Source of the DNA: Anaerolineae bacterium
Lineage (GTDB): Bacteria; Chloroflexota; Anaerolineae; 4572-78; J111
Assembly (NCBI GenBank): GCA_022071955.1
Contig: JAJVIM010000025.1
Span: 113,753 to 177,752 of the forward strand
Direction: 5' to 3'
Length of the DNA: 64,000 nucleotides
In this document: one piece after another, positions 42,188 through 51,255 of the stretch
Numbering within the stretch: position 1 is the first letter of the stretch
How the letters are laid out: each line of letters opens with the position of its first letter
Program-made: the position numbers and the translations under genes
The notes under the pieces: generated by a model
The model's input: only the letters and a program-made list of their open reading frames with translations
Databases searched by the model: none
What the model was told of the DNA's origin: nothing

Positions 42188-43159
42188 ATGGTCGCTCAGC
42201 GTGGCCGGGTTTTAATTTTACCTCACAATGATCCCGACCCGGACGCGATTGCCAGCGCTGTGGCTATGCATTACATTTTTCAGCAAACCACCCACGTCGA
42301 AGGCCAAATTGGCTATCAGGGTATTGTGGGCCGCGCCGAAAACAGGGCGCTGGTGCGTTATCTCAACTACCCGCTGCGGCCGCTGGGGGCGACCGTGCCA
42401 GAGGATATGCCCATTGTGCTGGTTGATACCCAGCCGGGCGCGGGCAACAATCCGTGGCAGCCGGCGTTGCCGTTGATTGGCGTGATTGACCATCACCCCC
42501 GCCAAAAGCAAAACCTGTCTGTCCCATTTGTTGATCTCCGGCCGGAGTTGGGGGCCACCGCCACTATAATGGTTGAGTATTTTATGTCGCTTGGCCTGGA
42601 CATCCCGGCGTTTTTGGCCACAGCCCTGTTTTATGGCATCAAAACCGATACCCGCGGTCTGAGTCGGGGGGTGAGTCCAGACGACGCCACGGCCTATTTT
42701 TATCTCCAGCCGCGGCTAAATGTTGATGCACTGGCCGAAATTGAGCGCGCCCAGGTGCCGGCCACTTACTTTAAAATATTTGTCGATGCGTTGGAAACCA
42801 CCAAACTCTACAATTCAGTGGCCATTACCCACGTGGGCGAGATGATGTACCCCGATATGACTGCCGAGGTGGCCGACCTGCTGGTCAGGCTGCAAAATGT
42901 GGAATGGGTAATATGCACCGGCATTTATCAGAATAAATTGATGCTGGCTGTTCGCGCCCCGAGCGGCGCGGGCGATGCCGGCAAGCTGGTGCAACTGATT
43001 GTACAGGCCGATGGCACGGCCGGGGGCCACGACACAATGGCTGGCGGCCAGATTACCATAAAAGGGGCTTCTCCGGCCGAGATTGTTGCCCGGCTGCAGC
43101 AGCGGGTTTGGCAGGCTTTTAATATCAATCCTCAGGCAGTAGCCGAGTCGTTAATTTGA
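42188..43159 (+). CDS. DHH/DHHA1 phosphoesterase, likely c-di-AMP/pApA or nanoRNA hydrolase (first copy)
   Basis: A stand-alone DHH-DHHA1 protein, the architecture of NrnA/DhhP enzymes that cleave c-di-AMP, pApA or short RNA. From ATG 42188 it has 323 residues. Motif I is PHNDPDPDAIAS (His13, Asp15, Asp17, Asp19), motif II Asp80 in VLVDTQPG, motif III Asp101-His102-His103 in GVIDHHP, motif IV Asp154 in GIKTDTRGL, and the DHHA1 glycine motif GGHDTMAGGQ near 279. Alignment with the second copy at 45452 implies about 9-16 more N-terminal residues, but upstream there is only an in-frame ATC (42140) or ATT (42146), seven or so bases after AAAGGAG. The true start may therefore be non-canonical. Next gene starts 24 bp downstream. 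Confidence 0.83.
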   Translation: MVAQRGRVLILPHNDPDPDAIASAVAMHYIFQQTTHVEGQIGYQGIVGRAENRALVRYLNYPLRPLGATVPEDMPIVLVDTQPGAGNNPWQPALPLIGVIDHHPRQKQNLSVPFVDLRPELGATATIMVEYFMSLGLDIPAFLATALFYGIKTDTRGLSRGVSPDDATAYFYLQPRLNVDALAEIERAQVPATYFKIFVDALETTKLYNSVAITHVGEMMYPDMTAEVADLLVRLQNVEWVICTGIYQNKLMLAVRAPSGAGDAGKLVQLIVQADGTAGGHDTMAGGQITIKGASPAEIVARLQQRVWQAFNINPQAVAESLI

Positions 43160-43183
43160 CCCAGTTTCTTTTTGCGAGGACAC

Positions 43184-45433
43184 ATGCAAACCGACCAGCT
43201 CAAACAAACTTTTGCATCGGTGTTAAACTTTTTCAAACCCGGAAAAGGCAATAAGCCAACCACATTTGGCACGTTTGGCGGCGTGTTTACGCCTAATGTG
43301 CTGACCATTTTGGGCGTGATCATGTATTTGCGCCTGGGCTGGGTGGTTGGCCAGGTGGGCTTTGTGGGCGCGGCGGTGATTATTTTGCTGGCCAAAATTG
43401 TTACCATTTGCACCGGCCTGTCGATGTCGTCTATCACTACCAACATCAGGATTGGGGCCGGGGGCGCGTATTCCATTATTTCCAAATCGTTGGGGCTGGA
43501 GGCGGGCGGCAGCATTGGCATCCCGCTGTACATTGCGCAAACGCTATCGGCGGCGCTGTACATCATCGGCTTTACCGAAGGCTGGCTGCGGGTGTTCCCC
43601 GATCACCCCAAACTGGTGGTTTCGCTTGCGGCCTGGGCCGTGCTGCTGGTGATTTCGTACACCAGCGCCCAGTTTGCCATTAAAATCCAGTACATCATTA
43701 TGACCATTATGGGGCTGTCGCTGGTTTCGTTTTTTATGTCGCCCGCCGTGCCGGTATCCAACATTGTTTGGGTTAAATCGCCGGAGGGCGGCGCAAGTTT
43801 TTGGACGGTGTACGCCATCTTCTTTCCGGCGGTTACCGGCATCATGGCCGGCGCCAACATGTCCGGCGATCTCAAAGACCCGCGCCGGTCAATCCCGCTT
43901 GGCACAATGAGCGCCATCGGCATTACCATGATCATTTATCTGCTGATTGCGTTGATGGTTGCCTATGTGGCCACTACGCCAGAACTGCTCACCAACCAGA
44001 TGGTGATGGTCGATAAAGCCTGGTGGGGACCAATTGTTGTGGCCGGGATTATGGGCGCTACGTTTTCATCGGCGTTGGGCAGTATGCTGGGTGCGCCGCG
44101 CCTGCTGCAAGCGCTGGCCGAGCAAAAAACCATCCCCGTGCATGATTGGCTGTCTACCAAAACTGCCAGCAACGAACCGCGCAACGCCATTATTGTCACT
44201 GGCGGGCTGGTGGCGCTGGCTCTGGTTACGGGCAACCTCGACGCGCTGGCGGCGCTGATCACCATGTTTTTCCTTATCACTTACGGTATGTTAAATCTGG
44301 TGGTTTTTATCCAGCAGAGTATGAAAATTATCAGTTTTCGGCCCACGTTCAAAGTGCCGCGCTTTGTTCCGGCACTGGGCGCGGTGATGTGCGTGTTTAT
44401 GATGTTTCTCATCGACCCCATTTTTAGCGTGGTGGCGTTGGCCATTATTGTGTTGATTTACGTGTGGCTGGTGCGCCAGGAACTTCAGGCCAACTGGGGC
44501 GATATTCGGGGCGGGATGTTCTTGATTCTGGCCGAAAGAGCCACCCATCTGGCCGACAAGTTTCCGCGCCACCAGATTACCTGGAAACCGGACCTGCTGG
44601 TGCCCATTGAAGACCCGCGCCTGTGGGCCGGTTCGCTGCTGTTTATCCGCGATATTGTGTCGCCGTCGGGCAGTATTTTTGCGTTTACCGTTGAAACCAA
44701 CCCCGACAATAAACCCGACACCGAAAACGCGCTCACCGAGTTGTTGCAACCTTTGCGCGAGCAGAAAATCCTGACCAACTCGGTGGTTATTGAGGACAAG
44801 AGTTTTGAACACGGCGCCAATCTGGTGGTGCAAACGCTGCGCGGCGGCTCGTTTCGGCCCAACCTGCTGTTTTTAACCATGAGCCATTCGTCGGCCGGGT
44901 CAGCGGCCAACGGCAAAAAATCGACCCGGCGCAGCCGCGCCACCAAACCCACCGATGACATTATTAATGAATTGGTCAAACTCACCCTCAAACATGAAAT
45001 GGGCGCGGTGATTTTGCGCCAGCATCCGCGCATGGCGTTTGGCATGCAAAAAGATGTTAACCTGTGGCTGAGAGACAAAACATCCAACTGGCATCTGGCT
45101 GTGCTGGTGGCCCTCCACCTGCAATTGAACTGGGATGGCAAAATTAACCTGCTCACCGCCGACGCCGAGTCTGGTAGCCGGCGGCGGTTAACCAATTTTC
45201 TGGAACGATTGAGCGATCTGGCCCGGCTGCCGTCAACCACCGAGCTGCGGGTGATTACCGCTTCATTTGAACAGGCGCTGGAAACTGCCCCGCGGGCCGA
45301 CGTAAATATTTTTGGGCTGTCTTTAACCCCCAGCAATGATTTGCCGCTCGATTTTATCCGCAGGGTCTCGGAGCAGGCCCGGTCATCGTGCGTGTTTGTG
45401 ATTGACTCTGGCCGGGAAAGTGCCCTGGTCTAA
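43184..45433 (+). CDS. Cation-chloride cotransporter (SLC12/APC superfamily)
   Basis: 749 residues. The N-terminal 440 residues hold twelve helices with the CCC-family signature GTFGGVFTPNVLTILGVIMY, RLGWVVGQVGFVGA, STSI-type MSSITTNIRIGAGGAYSIIS and ANMSGDLKDPRRSIPLGTMS. Eukaryotic relatives are Na-K-Cl and K-Cl cotransporters; bacterial ones move K+, Na+, Cl- or amino acids. The C-terminal ~300 residues are cytoplasmic (with AERATHLADKFPRHQITWKP and DPRLWAGSLLFIRD) and resemble the regulatory domain of the family. ATG 43184 with GAGG ahead is preferred to a TTG at 43172. It lies between two DHH phosphoesterase genes and before a diadenylate cyclase gene, so regulation by c-di-AMP is a strong guess. 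Confidence 0.85.
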   Translation: MQTDQLKQTFASVLNFFKPGKGNKPTTFGTFGGVFTPNVLTILGVIMYLRLGWVVGQVGFVGAAVIILLAKIVTICTGLSMSSITTNIRIGAGGAYSIISKSLGLEAGGSIGIPLYIAQTLSAALYIIGFTEGWLRVFPDHPKLVVSLAAWAVLLVISYTSAQFAIKIQYIIMTIMGLSLVSFFMSPAVPVSNIVWVKSPEGGASFWTVYAIFFPAVTGIMAGANMSGDLKDPRRSIPLGTMSAIGITMIIYLLIALMVAYVATTPELLTNQMVMVDKAWWGPIVVAGIMGATFSSALGSMLGAPRLLQALAEQKTIPVHDWLSTKTASNEPRNAIIVTGGLVALALVTGNLDALAALITMFFLITYGMLNLVVFIQQSMKIISFRPTFKVPRFVPALGAVMCVFMMFLIDPIFSVVALAIIVLIYVWLVRQELQANWGDIRGGMFLILAERATHLADKFPRHQITWKPDLLVPIEDPRLWAGSLLFIRDIVSPSGSIFAFTVETNPDNKPDTENALTELLQPLREQKILTNSVVIEDKSFEHGANLVVQTLRGGSFRPNLLFLTMSHSSAGSAANGKKSTRRSRATKPTDDIINELVKLTLKHEMGAVILRQHPRMAFGMQKDVNLWLRDKTSNWHLAVLVALHLQLNWDGKINLLTADAESGSRRRLTNFLERLSDLARLPSTTELRVITASFEQALETAPRADVNIFGLSLTPSNDLPLDFIRRVSEQARSSCVFVIDSGRESALV

Positions 45434-45451
45434 CCGAACAGGAGGAGCTAT

Positions 45452-46456
45452 GTGAAGAGCCGTCTGGAAACACTGGTTCAGGCGGCCAGCCGCCTTGAAA
45501 CTTTGCTGGTAATGCCGCACCACAACCCGGACCCCGATGCCCTGGCCAGTGCGGCAGCGTTATGTTATGTACTGAACCACCAACTCAAGCTGGCCGGCCA
45601 AATTGCCTACGGTGGCATTATCGGCCGGGCCGAAAACAAGGCACTGGTTCAATATCTGAACCAGCCACTCACACCTGTCGCAGAGCTGTCAAGCCCGCCG
45701 GGCCAGCCGGTTGCTCTGGTAGATACCCACCCCGGTGCGGGCAACATTATGCTGCCGGCCGGAGCCGCGGTGATACTGGTGATTGATCATCACCTGCCGC
45801 TGTCCGGCCAACTTACCGCCCCCTTTTTTGATATCCGGCCGGATGTTGGCGCCACCGCCACCATTTTGGTGGAGTATCTGGAGGTTGCTGGTATCGACCC
45901 GCCAGGGTGGCTGGCCACGGCTTTGTTTTACGGGATAAAAACCAATACATTGGGCCTGGGCCGCAATGCCGGCCCCGCCGATGCGGCGGCTTACCACTTT
46001 CTTCAACCCAAAATTGATGTTGAAGCGCTGGCCAATATTGAGCAAGCGCGCGTGCCGCCCCAGTACTTTAAATGTTTTGATTTGGCGTTACGCAATGCCA
46101 GGATTTACAACGGGTTGATTTTTTCTGATTTGGGCGTTATGGACTACCCGGATCAGGCCGCTGAAATTGCCGATTTGCTGCTGCGGCTCGAACGGGCGCG
46201 CTGGGTTGTTTGCGTGGGCGGTCATCAGCAAGCACTTATTGTTTCGGTGCGCACCCGCAGCCGGCAGGATAACGCCGAACGGCTGGCCATAACGCTGGTC
46301 CACAACCTGGGCGCAGCCGGCGGGCACGGCACAATCGCCGGTGGGCAGATTCCGTTGGCCGGCCATAACTTCAATGAACTGACCGCGCAACTGGTTCAAC
46401 GGGCTTTGCAAGCCCTCAATATTTCCCCGGACACCCCCGCTGACACCCTGTTTTAA
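45452..46456 (+). CDS. DHH/DHHA1 phosphoesterase (second copy, one motif altered)
   Basis: 334 residues from GTG 45452, with AGGAGG about seven bases upstream, 18 bp after the transporter gene. It is a paralogue of the protein at 42188 over its whole length. Motif I is MPHHNPDPDALAS, motif II ALVDTHPG, motif III Asp112-His-His in LVIDHHLP, and DHHA1 carries GGHGTIAGGQIP. In motif IV, where the first copy has GIKTDTRGL, this one reads GIKTNTLGL: the conserved acidic residue is Asn165 (codon AAT). The substitution may change metal binding or activity, so the pair could have a catalytic and a regulatory member. Cotranscribed with the cyclase gene 103 bp downstream. Confidence 0.83.
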   Translation: MKSRLETLVQAASRLETLLVMPHHNPDPDALASAAALCYVLNHQLKLAGQIAYGGIIGRAENKALVQYLNQPLTPVAELSSPPGQPVALVDTHPGAGNIMLPAGAAVILVIDHHLPLSGQLTAPFFDIRPDVGATATILVEYLEVAGIDPPGWLATALFYGIKTNTLGLGRNAGPADAAAYHFLQPKIDVEALANIEQARVPPQYFKCFDLALRNARIYNGLIFSDLGVMDYPDQAAEIADLLLRLERARWVVCVGGHQQALIVSVRTRSRQDNAERLAITLVHNLGAAGGHGTIAGGQIPLAGHNFNELTAQLVQRALQALNISPDTPADTLF

Positions 46457-46559
46457 ATATCCGGCCCGAGATTGTGAAGGATTGCGCTAAAAATACGTAT
46501 AGTTTTATTTGGGCTTAAAAATTCAGCCGGATACAACACCAACCCGGGAAAGGATGTAA

Positions 46560-48662
46560 ATGGACGCGCTTCAGTCTTACTATGCCCAACTGGTATTTCT
46601 GTTTTCAAACCTCACCTTGACGGGCGTCATCGACCTGCTGCTGGTAACACTGGCGTTTTACCTGGTTTTGAGCCTGCTCCGCCGCAGCAGCGCCGCTTTT
46701 TTACTGCGAGAAGTAGTAACGGTGGTGGTGGGGCTGTTTATTATTACCACGCTGCTGCCGTTGCCGGTGTTTGATTGGCTGGTGCGCGCTTTTTTGCTGG
46801 CTATTTTGGTGGCTACGCCGATCGTCTTTCAGGCGCAAATCCGGCAGTTTTTGAGTCGGGTCAGCCGTTCGGCCGGAATTGGCCGGGCCGCCCGGCAGAG
46901 CGCCGCCGAAAGCGTAATCCCGGAAATTGTCCATGCCGCCGAAAATATGTCGGCATCCCGAACCGGCGCGCTGATTGTGCTGGAAGGCAACGACCCGCTC
47001 GACGATATTTTGCAGAGCGGTATCTCTTCTGAGGGGCGGGTAACCAGCGAACTGCTGCAATCCATTTTTTATCCCGGCACGCCGCTGCACGATGGCGCGG
47101 TTATCGTCCGCACCGACCGGGTGCAGGCGGCCGGCTGTGTGCTGCCGCTGACCCAGCAGTTTTTGCAGGCGGAGAAACGGCTCGGCACCCGGCACCGGGC
47201 TGCGGTGGGCTTGAGCGAAATCAGCGACGCGCTGGTTGTGCTGGTGAGCGAAGAAACCGGCCACATCGGCATTGCCCAAAACGGGCAGCTCGAACGGCCG
47301 CTGAACAGCGCCGAACTGCGCGACCGGTTGCAGGATTTTTACGCGCCAACCATGAACAACCACGCCACCACGCTATCGCTGTGGGCGTTGTCAAAAGAAC
47401 TCGCCCGCCATTCCTGGCGTTCGGCGGCGGTAACCAGCCCCGGCCAGATGTTTTCCAATTTGGGCGTGCTGATTATGTCGCTGGCGCTCACATTTGTGGT
47501 GTGGTCGTTTGTGCTGGAGCAAACCAACGCCATTGAATTGGTTCGGGTTGAAGGGATTCCGCTGCGGGTGGAAAACATGCCGCCCAACACCAAACTCATT
47601 CCACCACCGCCAACGGCTGTATCGGCCGTAATCCAAACGCCCAAGGATGTACTGCCCACGCTCAGCGCATCGAGCTTTCAGGCTGTGATTCATATCGATA
47701 ACCAGAAGCCCGGGCTGTACCGCCTGCCGGTAGAAATTGTTTCCGGCGTTAAACAGGTACGGGTTGTTTCTGCCGAACCCCAGGCCATCGATTTGGAATT
47801 AACCCCGATTATCAGCCGCACCGTGCCGGTCAACGTGAACATCCCCGACCCGCAAAACCTGTCGCCGGCCTACGAGCTGGTTGGCACGCCGGCGGCCACA
47901 CCTGCTTCGGTGCAGGTGCTGGGGCCGGAGCCGCTGGTTAATACAGTTGCCGCGGTGCAGGCTAATGTGTCTGTGGCCAATACCAACACTTCGGTGCGGG
48001 AGAACCGGCCGCTCAAAGCCGTGGACGATGAAGGGAAAGAGGTATCTGGCGTTACCGTAGTGCCGGAACAGGCCCGGGTTAATGTGAGTGTGCGCCAGCG
48101 GTTGAACGCCAGCGACGTGAGCGTGCAGGCCGCCATTGTCGGCTCACCGCCGGAGGGGTACCAACTCCAGCAGGTGAGCGTAGAACCCAGCAGCGTAACC
48201 CTGCAGGGCAGCACCGAACAGCTTTCTACGGTGGGCAGCGTGGTTAACACCCTGCCGGTGGATATTGGCCAGATTACCGGTGTGGTTACGCTGCAAACCC
48301 CGTTAGACCTGCCGCCAAACACGCAGGCGCTGGACAGCAACGGCAACTCTACCAAAACGGTGGCCGTAACCGTGCGGGTTACGCCTTTATCCGGCAACGA
48401 GACTCTCTCGCGGCCCATTAAACTGGTTGAGGCGTCAGAGTCGATTACGTACACAGTTAACCCCAAACTGGTTGACCTGCTGTTAACCGGCCCGGTGCCG
48501 GTGCTCGACAAAATAAAGGCCAACCCCGATTTGATTCAGGTGTTGGTGAATGTGGGGGCGGTGCGGCGCGGCCAAACCGTTAACCTTACCCCGGAAGTCG
48601 TGGCCCCGGCCGATGTCAAAGCTCAGTTGGCGCCGCCGTCGGTGCAGGTGGCCGCCCAATAA
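46560..48662 (+). CDS. Diadenylate cyclase CdaA fused to CdaR-type YbbR repeats
   Basis: 700 residues. Residues 1-95 have three hydrophobic helices as in CdaA. The DAC domain (about 100-262) shows FYPGTPLHDGAVIVR with Asp178-Gly179-Ala180 and GTRHRAAVGLSEIS with Arg211-His212-Arg213, the DGA and RHR motifs that make c-di-AMP from two ATP. A further helix at about 300-320 (LGVLIMSLALTFVVWSFVLE) leads to an external region of about 380 residues with four YbbR-like repeats (for example VPVNVNIPDPQNLSPAYELV), normally the separate partner CdaR. AAAGGATG precedes the ATG. Synthesis, regulator, two phosphodiesterase candidates and an ion transporter thus lie in one run. glmM, the usual third partner, is absent. 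Confidence 0.92.
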   Translation: MDALQSYYAQLVFLFSNLTLTGVIDLLLVTLAFYLVLSLLRRSSAAFLLREVVTVVVGLFIITTLLPLPVFDWLVRAFLLAILVATPIVFQAQIRQFLSRVSRSAGIGRAARQSAAESVIPEIVHAAENMSASRTGALIVLEGNDPLDDILQSGISSEGRVTSELLQSIFYPGTPLHDGAVIVRTDRVQAAGCVLPLTQQFLQAEKRLGTRHRAAVGLSEISDALVVLVSEETGHIGIAQNGQLERPLNSAELRDRLQDFYAPTMNNHATTLSLWALSKELARHSWRSAAVTSPGQMFSNLGVLIMSLALTFVVWSFVLEQTNAIELVRVEGIPLRVENMPPNTKLIPPPPTAVSAVIQTPKDVLPTLSASSFQAVIHIDNQKPGLYRLPVEIVSGVKQVRVVSAEPQAIDLELTPIISRTVPVNVNIPDPQNLSPAYELVGTPAATPASVQVLGPEPLVNTVAAVQANVSVANTNTSVRENRPLKAVDDEGKEVSGVTVVPEQARVNVSVRQRLNASDVSVQAAIVGSPPEGYQLQQVSVEPSSVTLQGSTEQLSTVGSVVNTLPVDIGQITGVVTLQTPLDLPPNTQALDSNGNSTKTVAVTVRVTPLSGNETLSRPIKLVEASESITYTVNPKLVDLLLTGPVPVLDKIKANPDLIQVLVNVGAVRRGQTVNLTPEVVAPADVKAQLAPPSVQVAAQ

Positions 48663-48693
48663 AAAAGCTGCGGTCTATGCCGCAGCTTTTTTT
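48662..48693. terminator. Bidirectional terminator after the cyclase gene
   Basis: AAAAAGCTGCGG (48662-48673) and CCGCAGCTTTTT pair perfectly around TCTATG. Serves the cyclase gene and the convergent pfk gene. Confidence 0.9.
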
Positions 48694-48706
48694 GCGTATT
48701 ACAGCG

Positions 48707-50947
48707 TTACAGGCGGGGTTTTGGCCCGGGCTGCGCCATAATGTTGGCGATGGCTCGCAAGTCTAACCACCACTGCTTTTTGGGGCGCTGGAATTCGGCA
48801 TCGACCATGCGCGGCAGGTCTTGCAAATCGTGCAGTTTTACCTGCCCGCCCTGCAACCCAATGAAAGATGCTCCGGGGTCCGGAAAATCGGCCTGGTCAA
48901 CCAAAAAATCGATGCATTTTACGGCCAGGCGGGTGGCCTGAATCCGGTCAAAGGGCGATGGGTCGCCGCCCTGTTGCAGGTGGCCCAAGATAGCCTGCCG
49001 AACATCAAACAGGTCGCCGCCTTCTTCATCAAACAAGGCCCGAATAAAATCGGTGGTGTAGAATTTGTTGGCGTTTTCGCAGCGGATCATCACCCCCAGC
49101 CGTTTGCCTTCCTGAAACCCTTTAACCAGGTAATCGACATCATTTTTGAGGGCGTTGAGGGTGATGCCTTCCTCGTGCAGGTACACCCGCTCCGCGCCAG
49201 TAGCCAGGCCGCTCATCAGCGCCAGGTAACCGCAGTAACGGCCCATCACTTCAACCACAAAACAGCGGCGCGAGGCCACTGCCGACTGCTTGATTTTGTC
49301 GACGGCTTCAACAATGTTGTTGAGCGCGGTATCTGCGCCCACGCTAAAATCCGAGCCGGGCAAATTGTTGTTGATGCTGGCCGGCAGGCAAATGATGGGA
49401 ATGTTGAATGCCGGGAAGTTTCTTCGCTGCAAAAAGAGCTGGTAAGCGGCCTGGTAGCCAACCCAGCCGCCAATCATTAACAGCCCTTCAATTTGGTGCT
49501 CTTCAATGTGGCGGGCAATGGCATAAAAATCGCTGCCCTGCGGCATGTGCCGGTTGGTGCCCAATTCCGAGCCGCCGCGCGTGGCCCAGCCGGCCACGTC
49601 CATCCAGCCCATCTCTTCGATGTCGCCGTCAACCAGCCCCTGAAACCCGTTTCTAACCCCGAGTATAATATGCCCTTTGTCTACGCCAATCCGCACGGCG
49701 GCGCGAGTGGCCGTGTTCATCCCCGGCGACAGGGCGCTGCAATTGAGCACGCCCAGCCGCAGCCGGCGCTGGCCGGGGGTAGGCGGATGGGGCAGCGCCC
49801 GCACCAACGTGCGCAGGGTGCGGAACATCTCTTTAAAACTGCTGCCGCGCATGTCCATTGCCTGGTCAAATTCTTTGGCCGCAATCAAATCGGCGATGCT
49901 GTGGGTTTTTTGCACGCAATCCATCAGTGGGGTGCGGGTAACCCGGTTTTGGCGCATGCCGATCAACTGCGGTTCGTCATCGGCTTTGGCATCAAGCAGG
50001 GTTTCTACCGCGTCTTCGCCCAGCAGCGTGCTCATGTAGCGGTCGTAGGCGCTGGGCGAACCGCCCCGCTGCACGTGGCCCAAAATGGTCACGCGGGTAT
50101 CTTCGCCCAGCCGTTCTTCCAGCACCTTTTTAACGTAATCGCAGGAAATGGGATTGCCGTGGCGGTCGGCCGCGCCTTCGGCCACAATCACAATGCTGTC
50201 GCGCCGGCCGGCGGTGCGGCCCGCCTTTAGCACTTCGCACATTTTGGATTCCCAGTCGTCAACGTTGGGCGGGCTTTCCGGGATAAGCACCCAGTCTGCG
50301 CCGGTAGCAATGCAGCTCATCAGGGCCAGATAGCCGCAATTGCGGCCCATTACCTCAACCACAAAGGTGCGTTGATGGCTGGCCGCCGTGCTGCTAATGG
50401 CATCGATGGCTTCTGTAATGCGGTGCAGGGCTGTATCTGCGCCGATGGTCATATCGGTGCCAAACATGTCGTTGTCAATTGAGCCAACCAGACCAACGAT
50501 TCTTAAGTCGGCGTGCAGTTCGGCAGTCTTTTTGCTGATGGATTTTTTGTTCACCAGTTCGGCCAGCAGGTCCGGCCATTCCTGCCGAAAGAGATTGGCG
50601 CCGGTCAAGCTGCCATCGCCGCCAATTACCACCAGGTTGTCAATACCCAGTTTTATCAGGTTGTGCGCCGCCCGCAGGCGGCCTTCTCTGGTACGAAACG
50701 CGGCGCAGCGGGCCGAGCCAATAACGGTGCCGCCTCGCTGCAAAATACCACCCACCGAATCCCAATCCATTTTGCGAATACGGTCGCCGCCGTCAACCAT
50801 ACCCTGATAACCTTCGTAAATGGCGTAAACTTCTACGCCTTTGTCTAGCGCTGTGCGAACTACGGCGCGAACTGCGGCGTTCATGCCCGGGGCATCGCCC
50901 CCACTGGTTAAGACCGCTATGCTTTTGGTGATGTTTTGTGCTGACAT
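48707..50947 (-). CDS. pfkA: Eukaryote-like double-domain 6-phosphofructokinase
   Basis: Phosphorylates fructose 6-phosphate in glycolysis. 746 residues made of two PFK halves. The N half is catalytic: VLTSGGDAPGMNAAVRAVVR, VIGGDGSLTGANLFRQEW, VGLVGSIDNDMFGTDMTIGA with catalytic Asp158, and VEVMGRNCGYLAL. The C half repeats these as IGGWVGY and PASINNNLPGSDFSVGADTA, where the catalytic Asp is Asn, and LGHLQQGGDPSPFDR, as in the regulatory half of animal and fungal enzymes. The closing PKKQWWLDLRAI matches the end of vertebrate PFK closely. Typical bacterial PFK has one ~320-residue domain. GGAG lies six bases before the ATG. Ligands of the degenerate half are unknown. Confidence 0.93.
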   Translation of the reverse strand: MSAQNITKSIAVLTSGGDAPGMNAAVRAVVRTALDKGVEVYAIYEGYQGMVDGGDRIRKMDWDSVGGILQRGGTVIGSARCAAFRTREGRLRAAHNLIKLGIDNLVVIGGDGSLTGANLFRQEWPDLLAELVNKKSISKKTAELHADLRIVGLVGSIDNDMFGTDMTIGADTALHRITEAIDAISSTAASHQRTFVVEVMGRNCGYLALMSCIATGADWVLIPESPPNVDDWESKMCEVLKAGRTAGRRDSIVIVAEGAADRHGNPISCDYVKKVLEERLGEDTRVTILGHVQRGGSPSAYDRYMSTLLGEDAVETLLDAKADDEPQLIGMRQNRVTRTPLMDCVQKTHSIADLIAAKEFDQAMDMRGSSFKEMFRTLRTLVRALPHPPTPGQRRLRLGVLNCSALSPGMNTATRAAVRIGVDKGHIILGVRNGFQGLVDGDIEEMGWMDVAGWATRGGSELGTNRHMPQGSDFYAIARHIEEHQIEGLLMIGGWVGYQAAYQLFLQRRNFPAFNIPIICLPASINNNLPGSDFSVGADTALNNIVEAVDKIKQSAVASRRCFVVEVMGRYCGYLALMSGLATGAERVYLHEEGITLNALKNDVDYLVKGFQEGKRLGVMIRCENANKFYTTDFIRALFDEEGGDLFDVRQAILGHLQQGGDPSPFDRIQATRLAVKCIDFLVDQADFPDPGASFIGLQGGQVKLHDLQDLPRMVDAEFQRPKKQWWLDLRAIANIMAQPGPKPRL

Positions 50948-51020
50948 AAGCCACTCCAGGTTTTACCGATGACAATTGCTGTTGATAGGTTGTTATGGCT
51001 GTGACTAAAATGAGTAGGAG

Positions 51021-51062
51021 AGCGCCGCAGGCCGGGGGGCTTGGGGGGTAGTTCCCCCCAAT
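51021..51062. repeat. 42-bp GC-rich dispersed repeat, copy B
   Basis: Differs from 15447-15488 by a single base. Located 74 bp upstream of the pfk start. Confidence 0.85.
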
Positions 51063-51255
51063 TTCTCCTCTCCCAACTCACTTTGGTCACCCCCATTTGT
51101 TATGGCCCATATTAAAGGGAGAATACCGGCCAGATTCTATCAGAGCCTGCGTAACCGGGAAAATTTTGATATTCGCGCCTAAATTTACTCCCAATAAAAC
51201 ATTGTCGCAAGTTTTTTTAAAATGGCCCCGAATCGGTTGTCAAAATGAACCTGAT

